A DNA stretch of 64,000 nt from Viscum album (taxonomy: Eukaryota > Streptophyta > Magnoliopsida > Santalales > Viscaceae). Position numbers and translations under genes: made by a program. The notes beneath the pieces are model-generated. The model was not told where the DNA came from. It ran no database searches and saw only the letters and a program-made list of their open reading frames with translations. Positions within the stretch are counted from its first letter, which is position 1; each line of letters starts with the position of its first letter. The stretch lies in the NCBI GenBank assembly GCA_963277665.1, contig OY728133.1:390861962-390925961 (forward strand). Direction: 5' to 3'. Of this stretch, positions 11,149 through 23,109 are shown in pieces.

Positions 11149-12877
11149 GATTCACACTCAAATTTACCCAAGAGATGAAGGTAGAACGGTCCTTGTAGTA
11201 TAGCTTGGGTTGTCAAATCCACTAAGTCCTAAGAAGATACCTAAGATACACAACCTATGAGATGAAATTTTGGATATGAAGTGGCCAACTTGGTTTTGAT
11301 TTTATATGATTTTAAAAAACACTAAGAAACCTAAGTGAATTCAATTCAATGAAAATGGGTTGATCTTAGGATTATTCTTGGGGTGGATTGAATGAATTTT
11401 ACTTCTTTAGAAAATTTTGGTTTTATTAATTCTTGATGAATTCATTCTTCAAAATAACAATACCTTCATCATTTTCTGGTTTGATGCTAACTAAAATAAA
11501 TTAATAATCCACTAAACACTTATAGAACCAAATTCATGATCTCTCTAAGGTATATGGTCGTTTTAGTACTTGGATTTAGCTTCCTCAAACACAGTGAAGA
11601 TGAAGAGTGGAAATAACTGAAAATGGTAGTATTAAATTAGTTAGCCAATTAACAAAAATTTGTTCATAAAATAAAATTCAATCTAGCCTTTTTATCTTCC
11701 AATGATCAACCAATTAAAGGGTTATCCCTCTATTGATGGTATACTCTCAATGGTGGGCGGAAGATGACTTATAAGGATTGGATTGAAGAAATTAAAACTG
11801 CGGAAATAACGATCACTCCTTTGTGTGTCTGAACTAAATTCACACCTATGTGTGAAATAATTCACCACAACATAGAGATATCATTGTGCATTGTTATTAT
11901 ATAGTTTTAATGAAAGAAATGTAAATAATATAAGAGAAAGATGTTGATTAAGAATATAGAAATACAAAAAAGAATCTTACATGACAATTGAAAACATTAC
12001 AAAGGAACTTTGGCATAATAACATTACATAAAAAAAAGAGATCTCTACCCCCTCACCACCACTACCTTAAATAGGAAATTGGGAAGCCTTAGGAAGAGAC
12101 TCAATCAATGTATTCCCAATTATTAAATTAATTTAGGCCTTAGGGTGGTGGAAAGTAGGGCAGAAATTGATTCCCTCCTTTACTTTTTATCCTCCTTATC
12201 TTCCCTGTAAAGATCGTCATGTATGGGAAAGCATGTTTCCGAATCTCGGTAGGCCATAGAAGAGTATTTTGTGTATCAGGATGTATTATAGACGTTTGTA
12301 AAATTTGGGCCCATTTGGAGTTGTGGATCAGAAGTTATGTCCAAGTTAGTGGGATAACATTCTGGGCCGCTGATTCTGGCTCAGATTTTGATATTCTATT
12401 TGGTCCACCTTAATAACCACTATGGAGGTCGAATTAGAAATGTCTAATAAATAATTATTTGCTCCTATATATGTCTTCTATAAGACCAAGAAATTTGGGC
12501 TTCATTGGGCCTGTATTGTGGGACCCACATTCTAATCAGTGGGCTGGTGTCCAATTTTCCTTCTCCGGAATTGTTTCCTTTCATCACCAAATATCCCCAT
12601 CATCCTTTATGAATCCTCCATTTATCACTAAATGAAAAATGTTCATATTGAAGTGTAGATCCATTTACCGAAATATAAAATTAAAATATGGATAATTAAA
12701 TTCCTTAAAATCATATGAATCATTGGGCCTAAATTGGTGTACAATTGGCATGAAGTGCACAAATGAGGATAATGGATGTTCAAAATTAAAATCTACTAAC
12801 TCAAGCCCATAATATCAAAAATGAAAATTTAATACCATGAAAATGTACTTAAAATACGTGTTTTTATTGGATAATCA
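11149..12877 (-). repeat. Element A 5' LTR
   Basis: This LTR (1729 bp) aligns with 2022-3753. On the plus strand it starts TGATTCACAC and ends GGATAATCA, directly followed by the TSD CCCTT. A TATA-like CTATTTAAG on the minus strand lies at 12066-12074. Confidence 0.95.
12066..12074 (-). promoter_or_regulatory. TATA-like box, element A 5' LTR
   Basis: CTATTTAAG on the minus strand occurs at the same relative position in all four Athila LTRs here (2942-2950, 12066-12074, 30592-30600, 39857-39865). Conservation across two independent insertions supports a core promoter role. Confidence 0.55.
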
Positions 12878-12882
12878 CCCTT
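12878..12882. repeat. TSD CCCTT, right copy, element A
   Basis: It matches 2017-2021 exactly. Chromovirus B sequence resumes immediately afterwards. Confidence 0.93.
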
Positions 12883-13953
12883 TCTACCTTGGAGTTTGTT
12901 GGTTGTCTTTGAATTTCCTTGGTTTTGAGCATTGGTTTACAAAGTGACCTGGTTTCTTACAGTTGAAGAAATGAACAATGCGCTAAGTGTTGACTGAAGA
13001 ATTCCTTTCCACCATCGCATTAGCAAGTTTCTCATGTCATAAATCGTTATCTAGGTGTCCTTACTTCCTACACCTAAATCATTTTCTCACCCCCTTAGGC
13101 TATTTTTAGGGTTCTTCTTTCCACACCTTTGAAAAATGGGATGTTGAAATTTATTTTCACCACAATATTTCTCCATCAAACCACCAAAATTAAACTCCAC
13201 TTTCCACTTCTTATCCCCATGATACCTTTGATATTCACTGAACTTAATTCTAACTTTGAGGTAACATCAGACAATTTCCTCACAGATATCAAAGTCACAG
13301 ATCACTAGGGATTTTCATAGAATAGGTTTTATCCCACTAAATAAGTGTAAAACCTTGAAATTAGGGGTAACAAAAAAGCAGGAGGCATATCATGAAAGTA
13401 TTGTGAATTTTTTCTCATACTCCCTGATAGATTCATTGTCTTTTTTTCTTAAGGGAAAGTAAACATCTTTCCATTGTAAGTTGTAGAGTGTGAGAAAAAT
13501 ATTTATTGACAATCATTTTCTAGAATTCCTTCTACCCCATCGCTTTGATCTCTTCCTCAGGCTTTATATTCTTGATCAGTGTCCAACACTGATTAGATTC
13601 TCCCCCATACGATTAATATCCATTATAACATTTTCTTGTTCAGAACATTGAAGGATGGAGATGATCTTCTTAATGGAGTTGATCCATTATTCAGCGATTA
13701 AGGGATTAAATGATCCATTGAAAGTCAGATGCCTTTGTCACATAAAGGTAAAAATTGTAGTTTGTTCTTTATTAAGGGGATTTGGATGCTCCTCCTGATC
13801 TAGTTTTCTATTCAAAACAAGTTTCATATTATAGATTATTGTCATAAAGTCCATGATTCCCACTCCTATTGGGCTGGGTATCTTGTTGGGACAGTCATCA
13901 CATTTCCCTTCATATTGGTTATTTTCCCAATTCCTCCTATTTATGGACATCAT
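12883..13953 (-). pseudogene. gag: Element B gag remnant
   Basis: This stretch is collinear with the gag of sister element C (24500-25556). The N-terminal 71-codon frame (13953-13738) starts M-M-S-I-N-R-R-N and matches the C counterpart M-M-A-I-N-L-R-N, including a conserved NPLNKEQ-like segment. The middle retains a MGEN-like motif near 13605 where C has MEGEADQW. At 13041-13086 lies a decayed CCHC zinc knuckle: the first Cys codon is TGA, FRC is kept, then a stop and GHLDND. Several further stops are present. Gag would have bound element RNA in the particle. Confidence 0.85.
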
Positions 13954-14456
13954 CTAGAATAAATAGAAAATTATTGATGATTATTTTTAAACTATTAAAC
14001 ATATAAATGTGAATTTAATGAAATTAAAGGGATAAATTATAGATTACATTTATTTCTTAACTTATGAATTTTTAGGATTCAATCTATGTTATCCACAATC
14101 CATTTCCTAACTTATATTCTTATTGGATTTTTTGTTTCCTTTATAATGTTTTGTAATGATATTTTGATTTTAACAAAGTATATCCCTTAGGAGTGTCAAA
14201 CCAGGTGTGCAGTAAGGCCTGTTGTCATGTACCAGATTATGCTGAGTCATGCCCGATGTACCTTATTGAAGTTGTTACCCCTAAGTTCATATATGCCAGA
14301 ACCACATCCACTTATAGTATAAAAGCATATATTTATTTTCTTGATAAACCACTTACTCTATACTTACCAAAATTTAGGGATTTTTTCTTATACACAGTCT
14401 TATCCCTAAGGTTTTTTCTAGAGTTTTCTAATCATAATCCCAAAAATAACTAAATA
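13954..14456 (-). other. Element B untranslated leader
   Basis: This is the leader between primer site and gag. It contains a block at about 14186-14300 that is much better kept than its surroundings when compared with element C (25779-25897), including AGTAAGGCCTGTTGT and TTATGCTGAGTCA. No protein match is seen. Confidence 0.7.
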
Positions 14457-14472
14457 ATTACTTTGATACCAA
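14457..14472 (-). promoter_or_regulatory. Primer-binding site of element B, tRNA-Met type
   Basis: On the minus strand TGGTATCAAAGTAAT starts two bases after the LTR end. It resembles the initiator tRNA-Met primer site TGGTATCAGAGC used by chromoviruses. Confidence 0.85.
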
Positions 14473-14473
14473 C

Positions 14474-16930
14474 TATAACAACACTTCTCTTTATTACACT
14501 TTAAATCATGATTTATGACATAAACGTAAACATAATATAACCTGGAAGATCAATAATTCAAGTTTATTTGGGAATTAGTTACATTATATAACAATTTAAA
14601 ATAGTAAAAACATCATCTTTATTGATAACTTCCTTAACAAGATCACACTTAAAACTATATGGGATAACCTGGGGACATAAATAAGAAATGGGTGAGCTAT
14701 AAATCCCAATAATGTAATAATAATGGAATAAGGTAATACATGTTATACAATAGGCATATCAATGTTGAATAAAAGGAACATGAATAATAAGGCATGATAT
14801 TTCATGATAATCATAACATGGGAAATGTGGAAATAACTTAAAACACTGCATCATAAACATAGGTCAAGGCTAACTTCCAAGACATCATGATGGAAAAAGT
14901 ACCATAAATCAATTAGGTTCACTCCCTATACCAACATGACATCTCATGAGACTAAACATTACCCAATGCATTGGAACTCTATATAATTCTGGGAGCACTC
15001 ATCACTTTTATTTCATTATCATGCTTTAGTGTGCAACATAGATCATACAACATGGATTCAATCATCATAATATGTTATTACATGATAAAGGAGTGTGTAA
15101 TAAATACATGTAAGTACCAAGTCAAATAAGTATAAGTGTATAATGGTGAACACCCTTGATAGGAAATATATATGGTATTCACTACACAATTTTTTTGGCA
15201 TGAAAAATTGCATTGAAATTTCGGCAACATAACGACATCACTTAAAAATTAATAGAATGGGTTGATGAGAGAAAAAAGGGTATCTCATCACTTGGAAATA
15301 AAATGGAAAGTAATGGGGGAATATAAATACATATCTCAACATTATGAATTGACAATAGAGTGTATAAGATAATAAAGAAAATTGAATAAATAAGACAAGG
15401 AAATGATCCCTAACTTGAGTGTGTGATTCCAAATACATGGGAGGAGCTTCTTGAGAGCTTTGGGGTACCTTAGGAGTAATATAGAGAGTTAAGGGAAGAG
15501 TAAGAACATGATCTAAGGAGTTTTAGTGAAGATAAATGGGATCTTGGGTGGTTTTATATTGTAAATTATTGCGGATTTCTATATTATTTCTCAAACTTAT
15601 GTTTTGGACTGTATATAATAAAATAACCAAAAACACAAACCTTACCATGGTTTTTGCCCATGGTTTCAACCAAATGGGAGTGGTTTTCATTATTTTATAA
15701 GACCAAGTACCTAACATTATAAAATAATTCCCTTTATTATAGGGAAGTGAGTCATACTCCTAAAGGAATGATTTTAAAACCTTTAAATATATTATTGGTT
15801 TTTGAGGATTCATAATGGATTTATAAAATTAATCAAATAAACTTAAAATATAAATATTTTAAATATAAAACATATATTTGGTCTTGGATACATTTTATAG
15901 TATTTACAACATAACTTTTGGGATATTATGATGTCATAATACACAAAGTATATTTATACGGTATTTAATTTTTACCCAAAAATTTGACTCTCAGAAGATT
16001 ATGAAAAATTAACCTTTGTATAGTTTCAACAATATGATTCCAAAAACAATATTCATTTTATCTAAATAATTTAATAAATATGTTAATTTTCACTTTTTTA
16101 AAATAAAATTGATATTTATTAATAAATACTTGTTTGTTTTGACAATAACAGTTTTCAAACCCTTATAAAAATTACATTTGACATCATAAAAATTATAGGA
16201 TAATTTATATTTAATAAAAATTATTTAATAATAATATTTTATTCAAAATATTATTGATTTAAAAAATCCATTAATTCATCAAAATAAATTCCTTAATTGA
16301 ATTTTAATATTACACAAAAATCTATTTGTATTTTATTATTTAAAATTAAAAATAATTTATAATGTAAAAATAATAGGATAAAAATATATCCATTATTCTA
16401 TAAAAAATAATGTACATAATAATATCACTAGAATCTTGATACATATCCCTTTAATAAACCCACAAACTCCCTAAGAGTAAGGTTCACAACATTGAGACTT
16501 TCATGGGGTGGTTCGGTGTACATGGTTTGGTTCGTGATCTCGATAAGCTTGAAATTATCTCATAAATAGTTTCAATCATGTTTTAGTTATTGGATCTCAG
16601 CTTGGGATTGGTCAAGGGAAAATCCTAGTGATTCTATCTCCCTTGTAAGATCTGATAAATGGGATTCATAGGGTATGATCCCACTGGTTGAGGCCATTAA
16701 TTCCTTTATCCGTGTCAATTGGATTTGTTAAAAACTTATATCTATACTAATCATGTGATCACTATTCAACGACTATTTTTTCAATGGAAAAGATTCTTAA
16801 CAATCATTTAAATATGATAGGATATAATAAAACCAAATAAGTGCATGTGTTTTATATAAACATAATACATAATAAGAAATTTAATTAAACCACAAGGGAA
16901 ATTTTATTTATAATAGTTAATATCATTACA
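14474..16930 (-). repeat. Element B 5' LTR
   Basis: This LTR (2457 bp) is homologous to the two LTRs of element C. On the plus strand it begins TATAACAACAC and ends ATCATTACA, that is TGTAATGAT...GTTATA on the minus strand. A degraded TATA box (AATATAAA, 15553-15560) lies where the C LTRs have TATATAAA. Confidence 0.9.
15553..15560 (-). promoter_or_regulatory. Degraded TATA box in element B LTR
   Basis: AATATAAA on the minus strand sits at the position of TATATAAA in the homologous LTRs at 19646-19653 and 27154-27161. Confidence 0.5.
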
Positions 16931-17453
16931 AGTGACATTCAAGTTGATGAAGAAAATTTCATTTTATGGTGATCCTGAAGAAGGGAAAATTGATGAGGTG
17001 TTGTCTTTTGTGTCATTAAACCTCTAATGGTTAAAGGAAGATTTAATTTCAAGCTTCCACTTTCTTGATTCTAATCTGGAAAAGTTAGGTATCTGATAGA
17101 AAATTTTATAATAAATTTATAAGATGATGATGAAGATAAATAAACCTTGAATAATTCATCAAAGAGTATGAAATAATGGAGGAGTTCACAACAAAAACTC
17201 TTCAAAAATAAGAATCCCTTTTCTTAAAAGATTCCAACTTAGAAGAAACAGAAGTAGAAGAAGTTGATAGATATATAGACCTTAGTGAGGAAGTTCATGT
17301 GGCTATCATAGGCAATAAAAAATCATAGTACATTGATGATGATATCACTAAAATTGAGGGAAGAATAAACCTCAAGGTTTAATTATAATATATTCTCAAA
17401 TAAATTGATGTTTGGAGAGATAAAATTGATAAAACCAATGTAGTGATCAATGA
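16931..17453 (+). other. Unassigned gap between elements B and D with short coding-like traces
   Basis: This 523-base stretch lies outside the LTRs of B and D. It matches nothing else in the window that I can see. On the plus strand two short acidic frames look protein-like: one with KKISFYGDPEEGKIDEVLSF (about 16952-17025) and one with SNLEETEVEEVDRYIDLSEE followed by VHVAII (about 17225-17325). Both end in stops. It may be the remains of an older element into which B or D inserted, or non-repeat host DNA. I do not recognise the family. Confidence 0.35.
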
Positions 17454-17866
17454 TGAAATGGTATATCCCATCTCAGCCTATTACATTTCTAGTTTGGTAG
17501 ATGTAGGTGTTTAGAGGAGGCTTGAGGAGGGTTTTGTGGAGTTTTAGTAGGAAATTTGATGCAATAAGTTGTTTATTATGTGAATATATATTCATGTAAT
17601 GAGAGGTTGATTCATGGCTTGAAATTCACTAAATAAGTTCAAATGGGGTGTCCTGTGATAAACTAACTCACAACACGAAAGGATAATTAATGATGTGAAT
17701 TAAATAAATATGGAGGTTCCATTTAAATCAATTGATGATCATCAGATTTAGAATTCAAAGTATCAATGGCCAAAATCCGATTCATGACTTGAAATGGGAG
17801 GGAACATGAAAAATTTAAACATGAATATATTATTCACAATTTGAATGTAGAGATATCCATATTGTT

Positions 17867-17874
17867 TATAAATA
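17867..17874 (+). promoter_or_regulatory. TATA box in element D 5' LTR
   Basis: TATAAATA on the plus strand lies about 415 bases into the LTR, followed by a pyrimidine- and CA-rich stretch. It fits a Pol II promoter driving D. This is inference from position and sequence. Confidence 0.55.
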
Positions 17875-18562
17875 TCAGGGATCACACAAATTCTTTCATT
17901 CCACTCTCTTCACTCAGTTTTTGGGGAAACCCAAGGAATTTTTAGAGGATCTCCCAACTCCTTTCCTCATTTTTTGATCCTTGAATTCTGGAGGATGATC
18001 ATTGAAAATCTGAGGTGAGTTATTCTCTTTATACTCTTGTTTCCTTTCATTATTATTTTGGGGATTCATAGAGGTGATTATGTTTTGATAAGGGTGAGTT
18101 TTGGCTAAGATTTTGATGATTACTTGGTGTGATCTTGGTTGATTCATAATTTCCTAGTGCATTTGTAGTTTACTAATTTTTTCTCCTTAGCACTATTGTT
18201 CACGATGAATCTAAAATATTATTTTAGGTAGGGGATCCTCATTATCTCTCTATTTATTTTCATGTATGGTGATTTCATGATTTTTTCCTTCTATTGGGTG
18301 GATAGTAAGTGTCATCTTGATATAGATAATGATTTGGATTAATTTTAAATTGACGGGAATGGGTATAAATCATATGATTTATTTGTTTTGATTTTATTGC
18401 TGATGAGATTATGCATGATTGATTCCTATACTGAAAATTATGTTTGCTGGGAGCCTTTATGTTGTAGATTATATGTATGTGAGACCCTTATTTTGTTGAT
18501 TGTTTGATACCAACTTGAATAAAAGGCTAAGAATATATATATGGTTAATGAGTTAGTTGGCC

Positions 18563-18567
18563 ATGGA
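18563..18567. repeat. TSD ATGGA, left copy, element C
   Basis: ATGGA precedes the left LTR of C and is repeated exactly at 28522-28526 after the right LTR. Confidence 0.92.
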
Positions 18568-21012
18568 TATAACAAAACTTCTCTATATTACACATTAAAT
18601 CATGACTTATTACATAAAAGTACACATAATACAACATGGATGATTTATAAGTCTAGTGTATTTGGTAATTAGGTACATTACATAACAATTTAAAACAAGA
18701 AAAACATCATCTTTATTGAAAAATTCCTTAACATGATCGCACTTAAAACTACATGGGATAACCTGGGGACATACATAATAAAGGTTTGAGATATAAATCC
18801 TAGTAAGGGAATAATCATGGAATAAGGTAATACATGTTATATAATAGTCATATCAATGGGGATATAATGAACATGAATAATAAGACATAACATAGCTTGA
18901 TAATCATAACATGGGAAGTGTGGAAACATCTTAAAACACTACATCATAAATATAGGTCAAGGATAACTGCCAAGACATCATGATGGAAAAATTACCATAA
19001 AGTAATAAGGTTCACTCCCTATCCCAATGTGATTTCTCATGAGACTAAACATTACCCAATGCATTGGAGCACTATATAATTCTAGGATCACCTGTTACTT
19101 TCATTTTATTCTCATGCTTAAGTGTGCCACAAAGATCATACAACATCGATTCATTCATCATCATATTTTATTCCATGATCAAGGAGTGTGGAATAAATAC
19201 ATGGAAGTCCCTAGTAAAAGAAATATAAGTTTATAAATGTTAACACCCTTGATAGGAAATAGGTATGGTATTCACTACACAATTGTTTCAGCATGGAAAA
19301 TCACGGTAAAATTTCAACAACATAACGACATAACTTAAAAATTTATAAAATGGCTTGATGAGAGAGAAATGAGTATCTCATAATTTGAAAATATAATGGG
19401 TAGTAATAGGGACATGGAAATTCATATCCCAACATTATGAAATGGAAATATAGGGCATAATATAATGAAGAAACTTGAATAAATAAGAGAAGGAAAGGAT
19501 CCCTTACTTGAGTATGTGACTCAAAATGCTTGGGAGGAGCTTCTTGAGAGCTTGGGGGAACCTTTTAAGGACTATAAATAGGGGAAGGAAGATTAAGGAT
19601 ATGATCCAAGGAGTTTTAGTTAATATAAATTGGATCTTGGGTGGGTTTATATAGGAAATGAGTGGGGATTTCTTTATTATTTCTCAAACTTAGGTTTTGG
19701 ACTCTATATAATAAAATAAGAAAAACCACAAACCTTCCAAGGGTTTTTGCCCATGGTTTCTACCAAATGGGATTGGTTTTTATAATTTTTTAATTCCAAT
19801 GGCCGAAATTAAAAAAATAATTCCCTTGCTTATGTGGAGGTGAGTCATAATCTTAAAAAAATGATTTTAAAACCTTAAAATATATTAATGGTTTTGGAGG
19901 ATTCATAATAGATTTGTAAAATTAATAAAAAATAAAATAAAATATAATTATTTTAAAGATAAAAATATATTTGGTCATGGATACCTTTTATAGTATTTAT
20001 TACATCACTTTTGGGTCATTATGATGTCATAATACACAAAGTATTTTTACACAATATTTAATGTTTACCCGAATATTCGACTGTCATAGAAAATTATGAA
20101 AAATTCACTGTTGGAAAATTTTGACATTCTGATTCCAAAAATAATTTCCATATTTTCTAAATATGTGAATTTTCACATCTTAAAATAAAATATTCTTTTA
20201 TTAACAAATTTTGGGTTTTTTTGACAATAGTAGTTTTCAAACCCTTACAAACATTACATTTTACTTCATAAAAATTATATGATCATTTATATGTAATAAA
20301 AGTTATTTAATAATAATATTTTATTAAAATATTATTTAATTAAAAAATCCATTAATTCATCAAAATAAACTCCTTAATTGAATTTTAATATTACCCAAAA
20401 ATAATATTTGTGTTTTATTATATCAAAATAAAAATAATTTATAAAGTGACAATAATAGGATGAAAATATATCCATTATTCTATAAAAAATAATGTACATA
20501 CTCATATTACTAGTATCTAGATACACATCACTTTAATACACCCACAAACACCCTAATACTAAGATGCATGATGGTGAGACTTTCATGTGGTGATTCGACA
20601 TACATGGTTTGGGCCGTGATCTCGATGAGCTTGAACTTTTCTGGTAAACAGTTTCACTCATATTTAAGTTGTTGAATCCCAAATTCATATTTTTCAAGGG
20701 AAAATCCCAATGATTCTATCTCCCTCTAAATCTCTGATAAATAGACTTCATAGGGTATGAATCTACTAGTTCAGGCCACCAATTCCATTGTATTTGTCAA
20801 TTGGATTTGTTAAAACACTATATTTATACTAATAATGTGATCACTATTCAATGGATATTTTATCAACATCAAAGACTCTTAACAGTAATTTAAATATTAT
20901 AGGATGTAATAAAACCAAATAAGTGTATGTGTTTTCTATAATGACAATACATAATAAAACATTTAATTAAACTACAAGGGAAATTTTCTTTATAACATTT
21001 TGGGTTATTACA
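18568..21012 (-). repeat. Element C 3' LTR
   Basis: This LTR (2445 bp) is homologous to 26076-28521 and 14474-16930. On the plus strand it runs from TATAACAAAAC to GGGTTATTACA. A TATA box (TATATAAA on the minus strand) is at 19646-19653. Confidence 0.95.
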
Positions 21013-21030
21013 ATCTTAAATCCTATAGAA
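21013..21030 (-). other. Degraded polypurine tract of element C
   Basis: On the minus strand TCTATAGGATTTAAGAT abuts TGTAATAACCC of the LTR. Relatives of this lineage have a G-rich tract here, and several G positions appear lost. Confidence 0.55.
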
Positions 21031-21059
21031 ATTTCACCCTAAAAATTTTCATTTCCCAC

Positions 21060-21468
21060 ACTGAAACAGATGAGGGTAACTCTGTTTCATCACTTCCTAC
21101 AATTCCCACATTGCTTCTTCAAACTTGTATATTCTCCACAACACTTTGACTAGGTGCACTATCTTATTTCGTAGAACTTTTTCTCTATAATCTAAGATCT
21201 TCACCAACTTCTCTTCATATGAGAGATCATTATCCAAAGGAACCACCTATGGATTGAGTACATGTGAGGGGTATGGTATGTACCTTATCAATAGGGATAT
21301 ATGGAATGCATCATGTACTTGAGATAAGTTAGGTGAGAGTGCTAGTTGGTAGGTCACCGATCTGATGCGATCAAGGATCTCAAAGGGGCCAATGTATCTT
21401 GGACTAATATTTCCCTTCTTTCCAAATATCATCACTTTCTTCCATGGATATATGTAGAGGAATACCAT
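21060..21468 (-). pseudogene. pol: Element C integrase C-terminus and chromodomain
   Basis: The 21468-21247 frame reads FGKKGNISPRYIGPFEILDR, then VHDAFHISLLIRYIPYPSHV, the GPY/F module of chromovirus integrase. Below 21240 the minus strand continues with LSYEEKLVKILDYREKVLRN, then HLVKVLWRIYKFEEAMWEL, a TAG stop, and YPHLF. This is a chromodomain in which the Glu after Trp-Glu-Leu has become a stop. In chromoviruses this domain guides integration to marked chromatin. It ends about 35 bases before the LTR. Confidence 0.9.
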
Positions 21469-21479
21469 TTTTCTAACAT

Positions 21480-22160
21480 CAAACTCTAGGTCTTGTCAAT
21501 GATTGTCATCATATATCTTTTTTCAACTCTAAGAATCCTTAATGTGCTACTGAATGGTTTTAACCTTTTCTACTATTTCCATGACCATTTCAGGACCTAG
21601 CAGTTTTCTTTCCCCAAATTCATCCCAGTATGCAGGTGTTCCACACATCTTCCCATAAATGGATTCATAGGGATCCATTTGGATTCTTTATTGGAAACTA
21701 TTATTATAATAGAACACTACCATAGGAAGATGTTGATCCCATCCTCCTTTTAATTCAATTGAGAATGCTATTAACATGTCCTCAAGTGTCTAGAAAGTCC
21801 ACTAATATTGACCATCATTTTTGGTGTGATAATCCATGATAAAGTTTGGATCAATTTTTAGAGTATTTTGGAGACTTTTCTAGATCTTGGAGGTGAATAT
21901 CAGATTTCAATTGGATATAATCAATAGTGGTACACTATACAAACTCTCCACTTCTCTGATGTATATCTGTGCAAGTTGATACAGTGATAAATCCTCTCAA
22001 ATCATATTGAATTATTTAGTATTTTTATGATGATCCACCACAAACCATATATAATTATTCACTCTTGATTTATTCAGAAGACCAGTGAAGAATTTCATGG
22101 TTATATTTTCCCATTTCCATGTAGGTATGGGTAATGGTTGCATCATCTCCTTATATTTTT
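21480..22160 (-). pseudogene. pol: Element C integrase catalytic core remnant
   Basis: The minus strand from about 22140 downward gives QPLPIPTWKWENITMKFFTG and WFVVDHHKNT (family: WVIVDRLTKSA). Further on comes YIREVESLYSVPLLIIS, where the family has LHGVPVSIVSDRD, so the second catalytic Asp is lost. At about 21825-21560 come H-T-K-N-D-G-Q-Y (family HPQTDGQSE), TLEDML, MVVFYYNNSF and ERKLLGPEMV. Many stops interrupt it. The order and spacing match chromovirus integrase. Confidence 0.85.
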
Positions 22161-22668
22161 CCTATATGCTTTCACTTGCTGGAATAAAATACATATTTTT
22201 GTATATTTCATGGTATCCTTCTTCATATCATCCCAAAAATAGTGTTCTCAAATATCTCGATACAAATTTGTGCTTCCTGGGTGGATATATAAGGTTGTTC
22301 TATGCGAATAATCCAATAGATCCTTCTTTAACTCAGGATTTTATAGTAGACATAGTCTTGACCCAAATCTTACAACACCTTCTTCATTAACATTAAACAT
22401 GGAGGATTTAACTTTTCTTATAGTTTACACTTTCTTATGTATTTCCTCATCACCTCTTTGAGTATCCTTTATCCTTTACAATAGGTAAATTTTATTAATC
22501 AATTGTGAAAGGATTGATGATGTTATTTCCTTTATGATTCCTATTTCCATCCTTTTTCAAATATAAGAAGATTGGATTCCTAAAAATTCTCATCAATGAT
22601 AGAATTTCTAGATCCTTTCAACTTAGTGTGTTCAACACTTTATTCAATTTACTAGGATTATATTGGAT
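22161..22668 (-). other. Element C integrase N-terminal region, too decayed to read
   Basis: By position this should hold the zinc-binding part of integrase and the RNase H-integrase linker. I see no convincing motif. The open 101-codon frame on the plus strand at 22085-22390 is antisense to pol and has no support. Confidence 0.5.
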
Positions 22669-23100
22669 TTAGTTTTCATAGTCCTTGATCATCCATAACC
22701 ATCTTTGTTGGTGTATATTCATCTCTTTTTGTCTGAATATATACTTGAGAATTTTGTGATTCATATATATTTCACACTTCTCCTCAAAGCGATAATGTTG
22801 CCATATTTTCAAAGTGAATATCATTATAGCCAACTCCACATCATGTGTTGTGTAGTTATGTTTGTGAAATTTCAACTACCTTTAAACATAGGCTATGACT
22901 TTGTCATTATGAATTAACACACAACCCGATCCCTTCTTTGAAGCATCGCTAAATACCAAAAAAATATCTCCAATTGTGGGTAGTGTGAGAACATGTGTAG
23001 TGATAAGCCTCCTTTTCAACTCCATGAATCTCTCTTCACATTCATAATTCCAATAAAACTTTACTCCCTTCTGAGTTATCTTGGTTAGAGGGTTTGACAA
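22669..23100 (-). pseudogene. pol: Element C RNase H remnant
   Basis: The frame 23100-22882 reads NPLTKITQKGVKFYWNYECE, then FLVFSDASKKGSGCVLIHNDKVIAYV, which holds the first catalytic Asp in an intact D-A-S motif. The next frame (22875-22669) has HNYTTHDVELA, ALKIWQHY-like sequence, and HKILKYIFRQKEMNIHQQRW. The break between them is one frame change near 22880. This is the best-kept RNase H among the B/C/E type elements here. Confidence 0.9.
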
Positions 23101-23109
23101 TTGTGAGAA

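Larger units (their letters stand above)
2022..12877 (-). mobile_element. Element A: Athila-like Ty3/gypsy retrotransposon, complete but decayed
   Basis: This element of about 10.86 kb has LTRs at 2022-3753 and 11149-12877, a polypurine tract beside the left LTR and a tRNA-Asp-type primer site beside the right LTR, so it reads on the minus strand. The internal order is gag, protease, RT, RNase H, integrase, then about 1.6 kb without a coding frame. Athila-type marks are the CDLG protease site, the FYEGL gag motif, the FMDDFSVFG RT box and long LTRs. No envelope-like third frame is visible. The LTRs look roughly 90% identical over the first 260 bases. A perfect CCCTT duplication flanks it and places it inside the protease-gag boundary of chromovirus B. 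Confidence 0.95.
1..16930 (-). mobile_element. Element B: Ty3/gypsy chromovirus, truncated by the left window edge, split by element A
   Basis: On the minus strand the order is 5' LTR (14474-16930), tRNA-Met-type primer site (14457-14472), leader, gag (12883-13953), then protease, reverse transcriptase and RNase H (about 1-2021). The interruption at 2022-12882 is Athila-like element A plus one TSD copy. Joining the flanks (ending near 2021, resuming at 12883) matches the uninterrupted sequence of sister element C around 24465-24500, which shows that the two pieces are one element. The 3' LTR and part of pol lie beyond the window. The bases just outside the 5' LTR are AGTGA (16931-16935), so the matching TSD copy should read AGTGA off the left edge. 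All reading frames are broken. Confidence 0.9.
17454..18567 (+). repeat. Element D 5' LTR, first segment
   Basis: It starts TGAAATGGTATATCCCATCT, matching the 3' LTR start at 58296, with GAGGAGGCTTGAGGAGGG shared further in. A TATA box (TATAAATA, 17867-17874) is followed about 25 bases on by a CA-rich likely transcription start. Chromovirus C interrupts the LTR after the bases ATGGA (18563-18567). Confidence 0.8.

Noticed and set aside
22085..22390. Membrane-protein-like open frame on the plus strand
   Set aside because: It is antisense to the decayed integrase of element C and is not open in the homologous copies.
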